Assembly (NCBI GenBank): GCA_031397815.1 | Contig: JANNMJ010000214.1 | Coordinates: 1-38,856, forward strand | DNA from: JANNMJ01 sp031397815 | GTDB taxonomy: Bacteria > Bacteroidota > Bacteroidia > Cytophagales > Hymenobacteraceae | Reading direction: 5' to 3' | DNA: 38,856 nt | Part shown: one piece after another, positions 38,375 through 38,856 of the stretch | How positions within the stretch are numbered: the stretch's first letter is position 1 | Layout of the letters: every line of letters starts with the position of its first letter | Notes under the pieces: model-generated | The model's database searches: none | Told to the model about the DNA's origin: nothing | The model's input: only the letters and a program-made list of their open reading frames with translations | Made by a program: the position numbers and the translations under genes

Positions 38375-38856
38375 ATGATTCCTCGCCTCGTTCTTCTCTT
38401 CGCTGCCGTCGTTTCCTTTTGCTCCCTGCTGAACGCCGCCGACACCAAAAAACCCAACATCATTTTCATTGTCGGCGACGACATGGGCTACGCCGACGAA
38501 GGATTCCACGGCTGCCAGGATATTCCCACGCCGCACCTGGACGCTTTCGCGAAGGCCAGTGTCCGCTGCACCAATGGCTATGTTTCCGGCCCCTATTGCT
38601 CGCCCACCCGCGCGGGTCTGATGACCGGCCGCTATCAAACCCGCTTCGGCCACGAATTCAATGCCGGCGCCGCCGGCAGCGGACTGCCAGTGACCGAAAC
38701 GATGATCGCCGCACGCCTAAACGCCGCCGGCTATGCTACCGGCCTCGTTGGCAAGTGGCACCTCGGATCGGAGCCGCAGTTTCACCCGCACAAGCGCGGC
38801 TTCGACGAGTTCTTCGGCTTCCTCGGTGGCGCGCACGACTATTTCAACGATCAAGG
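38375..38856 (+). CDS. Secreted type I sulfatase (formylglycine-dependent), cut by window edge
   Basis: The N-terminal ~160 residues of a sulfatase. Seen: signal peptide (about 1-21, ending LNA-A), the metal-binding KPNIIFIVGDDMGYADEG with Asp35-Asp36, and CSPTRAGLMTGRYQTR with Cys75 as the predicted formylglycine in the CxPxR motif. KWHLGSEPQFHPHKRGFDEFFGFLGGAHDYF, the second conserved block, lies at the window edge. Planctomycetes and Verrucomicrobia carry many such enzymes for sulfated polysaccharides. The 164-bp gap from the DUF1553 stop has no other gene. Substrate specificity cannot be told. Confidence 0.93.
   Translation, partial: MIPRLVLLFAAVVSFCSLLNAADTKKPNIIFIVGDDMGYADEGFHGCQDIPTPHLDAFAKASVRCTNGYVSGPYCSPTRAGLMTGRYQTRFGHEFNAGAAGSGLPVTETMIAARLNAAGYATGLVGKWHLGSEPQFHPHKRGFDEFFGFLGGAHDYFNDQ

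Noticed and set aside
1..38856. tRNA or rRNA genes
   Set aside because: No cloverleaf with a GGTTCGAATCC-type T-arm or rRNA-like sequence was recognised by eye; a covariance-model scan was not possible.

Overview
The first ~37.9 kb looks like one chromosomal segment from a high-GC member of the Bacteroidota, most like the Cytophagales/Hymenobacter group. The evidence is a C-terminal type IX secretion sorting domain (33636-35321), a TonB-dependent receptor, many TAnnTTTG-type -7 promoter boxes, almost no Shine-Dalgarno sequences, and protein sequences that read like Hymenobacteraceae homologues. The last ~0.9 kb does not fit. At about position 37,930-37,940 the 5' part of etfB is replaced by the 3' end of a Planctomycetes/Verrucomicrobia-type DUF1553 gene, followed by a sulfatase. 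The simplest reading is a chimeric contig join, which also suggests a metagenome assembly.

Layout. 1-6.1 kb: truncated MHS-family transporter, a repeat-rich gap, MtgA transglycosylase, a 233-bp foldback, an M48 metalloprotease, a small lipoprotein, and a glycosyltransferase/flippase pair. 6.2-12.5 kb: CHASE3 histidine kinase with a single-domain response regulator, a cluster of palindromic repeats, RNase HII, AcuI-type oxidoreductase, Nudix hydrolase, PlsC-type acyltransferase and GatC. 12.6-16.5 kb: a 1021-aa membrane/TPR protein and a lone MacB/LolD-type ATPase. 16.6-21.3 kb: a compact defence/addiction island made of a RelE toxin relic, McrC, McrB with an N-terminal EVE-like domain, then a three-gene toxin / XRE antitoxin / SecB-like chaperone cassette, followed at once by an eleven-copy 21-bp iteron array. 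21.4-22.9 kb: helical conserved protein and a SIRT5-like sirtuin. 22.9-27.1 kb: two oppositely oriented ~128-bp foldback elements flank a hypothetical gene, a TonB receptor and a NadR-type enzyme. PnuC lies just beyond the second copy, so receptor, PnuC and NadR together look like a nicotinamide riboside uptake and NAD salvage locus. 27.8-36.1 kb: ThyA, a PAS-only protein, a DUF2807 lipoprotein, an SDR, MlaE and MlaF, a T9SS cargo protein and a bifunctional-nuclease-family protein. 36.3-37.9 kb: etfA and a 5'-truncated etfB.

The most interesting parts are the island at 16.6-21.3 kb (McrBC, a chaperone-linked toxin-antitoxin cassette and the iteron array), the paired foldback elements around the NAD-precursor locus, recurrent promoter boxes only 4-5 nt from start codons (predicted leaderless mRNAs), and the inter-phylum junction near the right end. 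All functional calls come from reading motifs; no database search was run.
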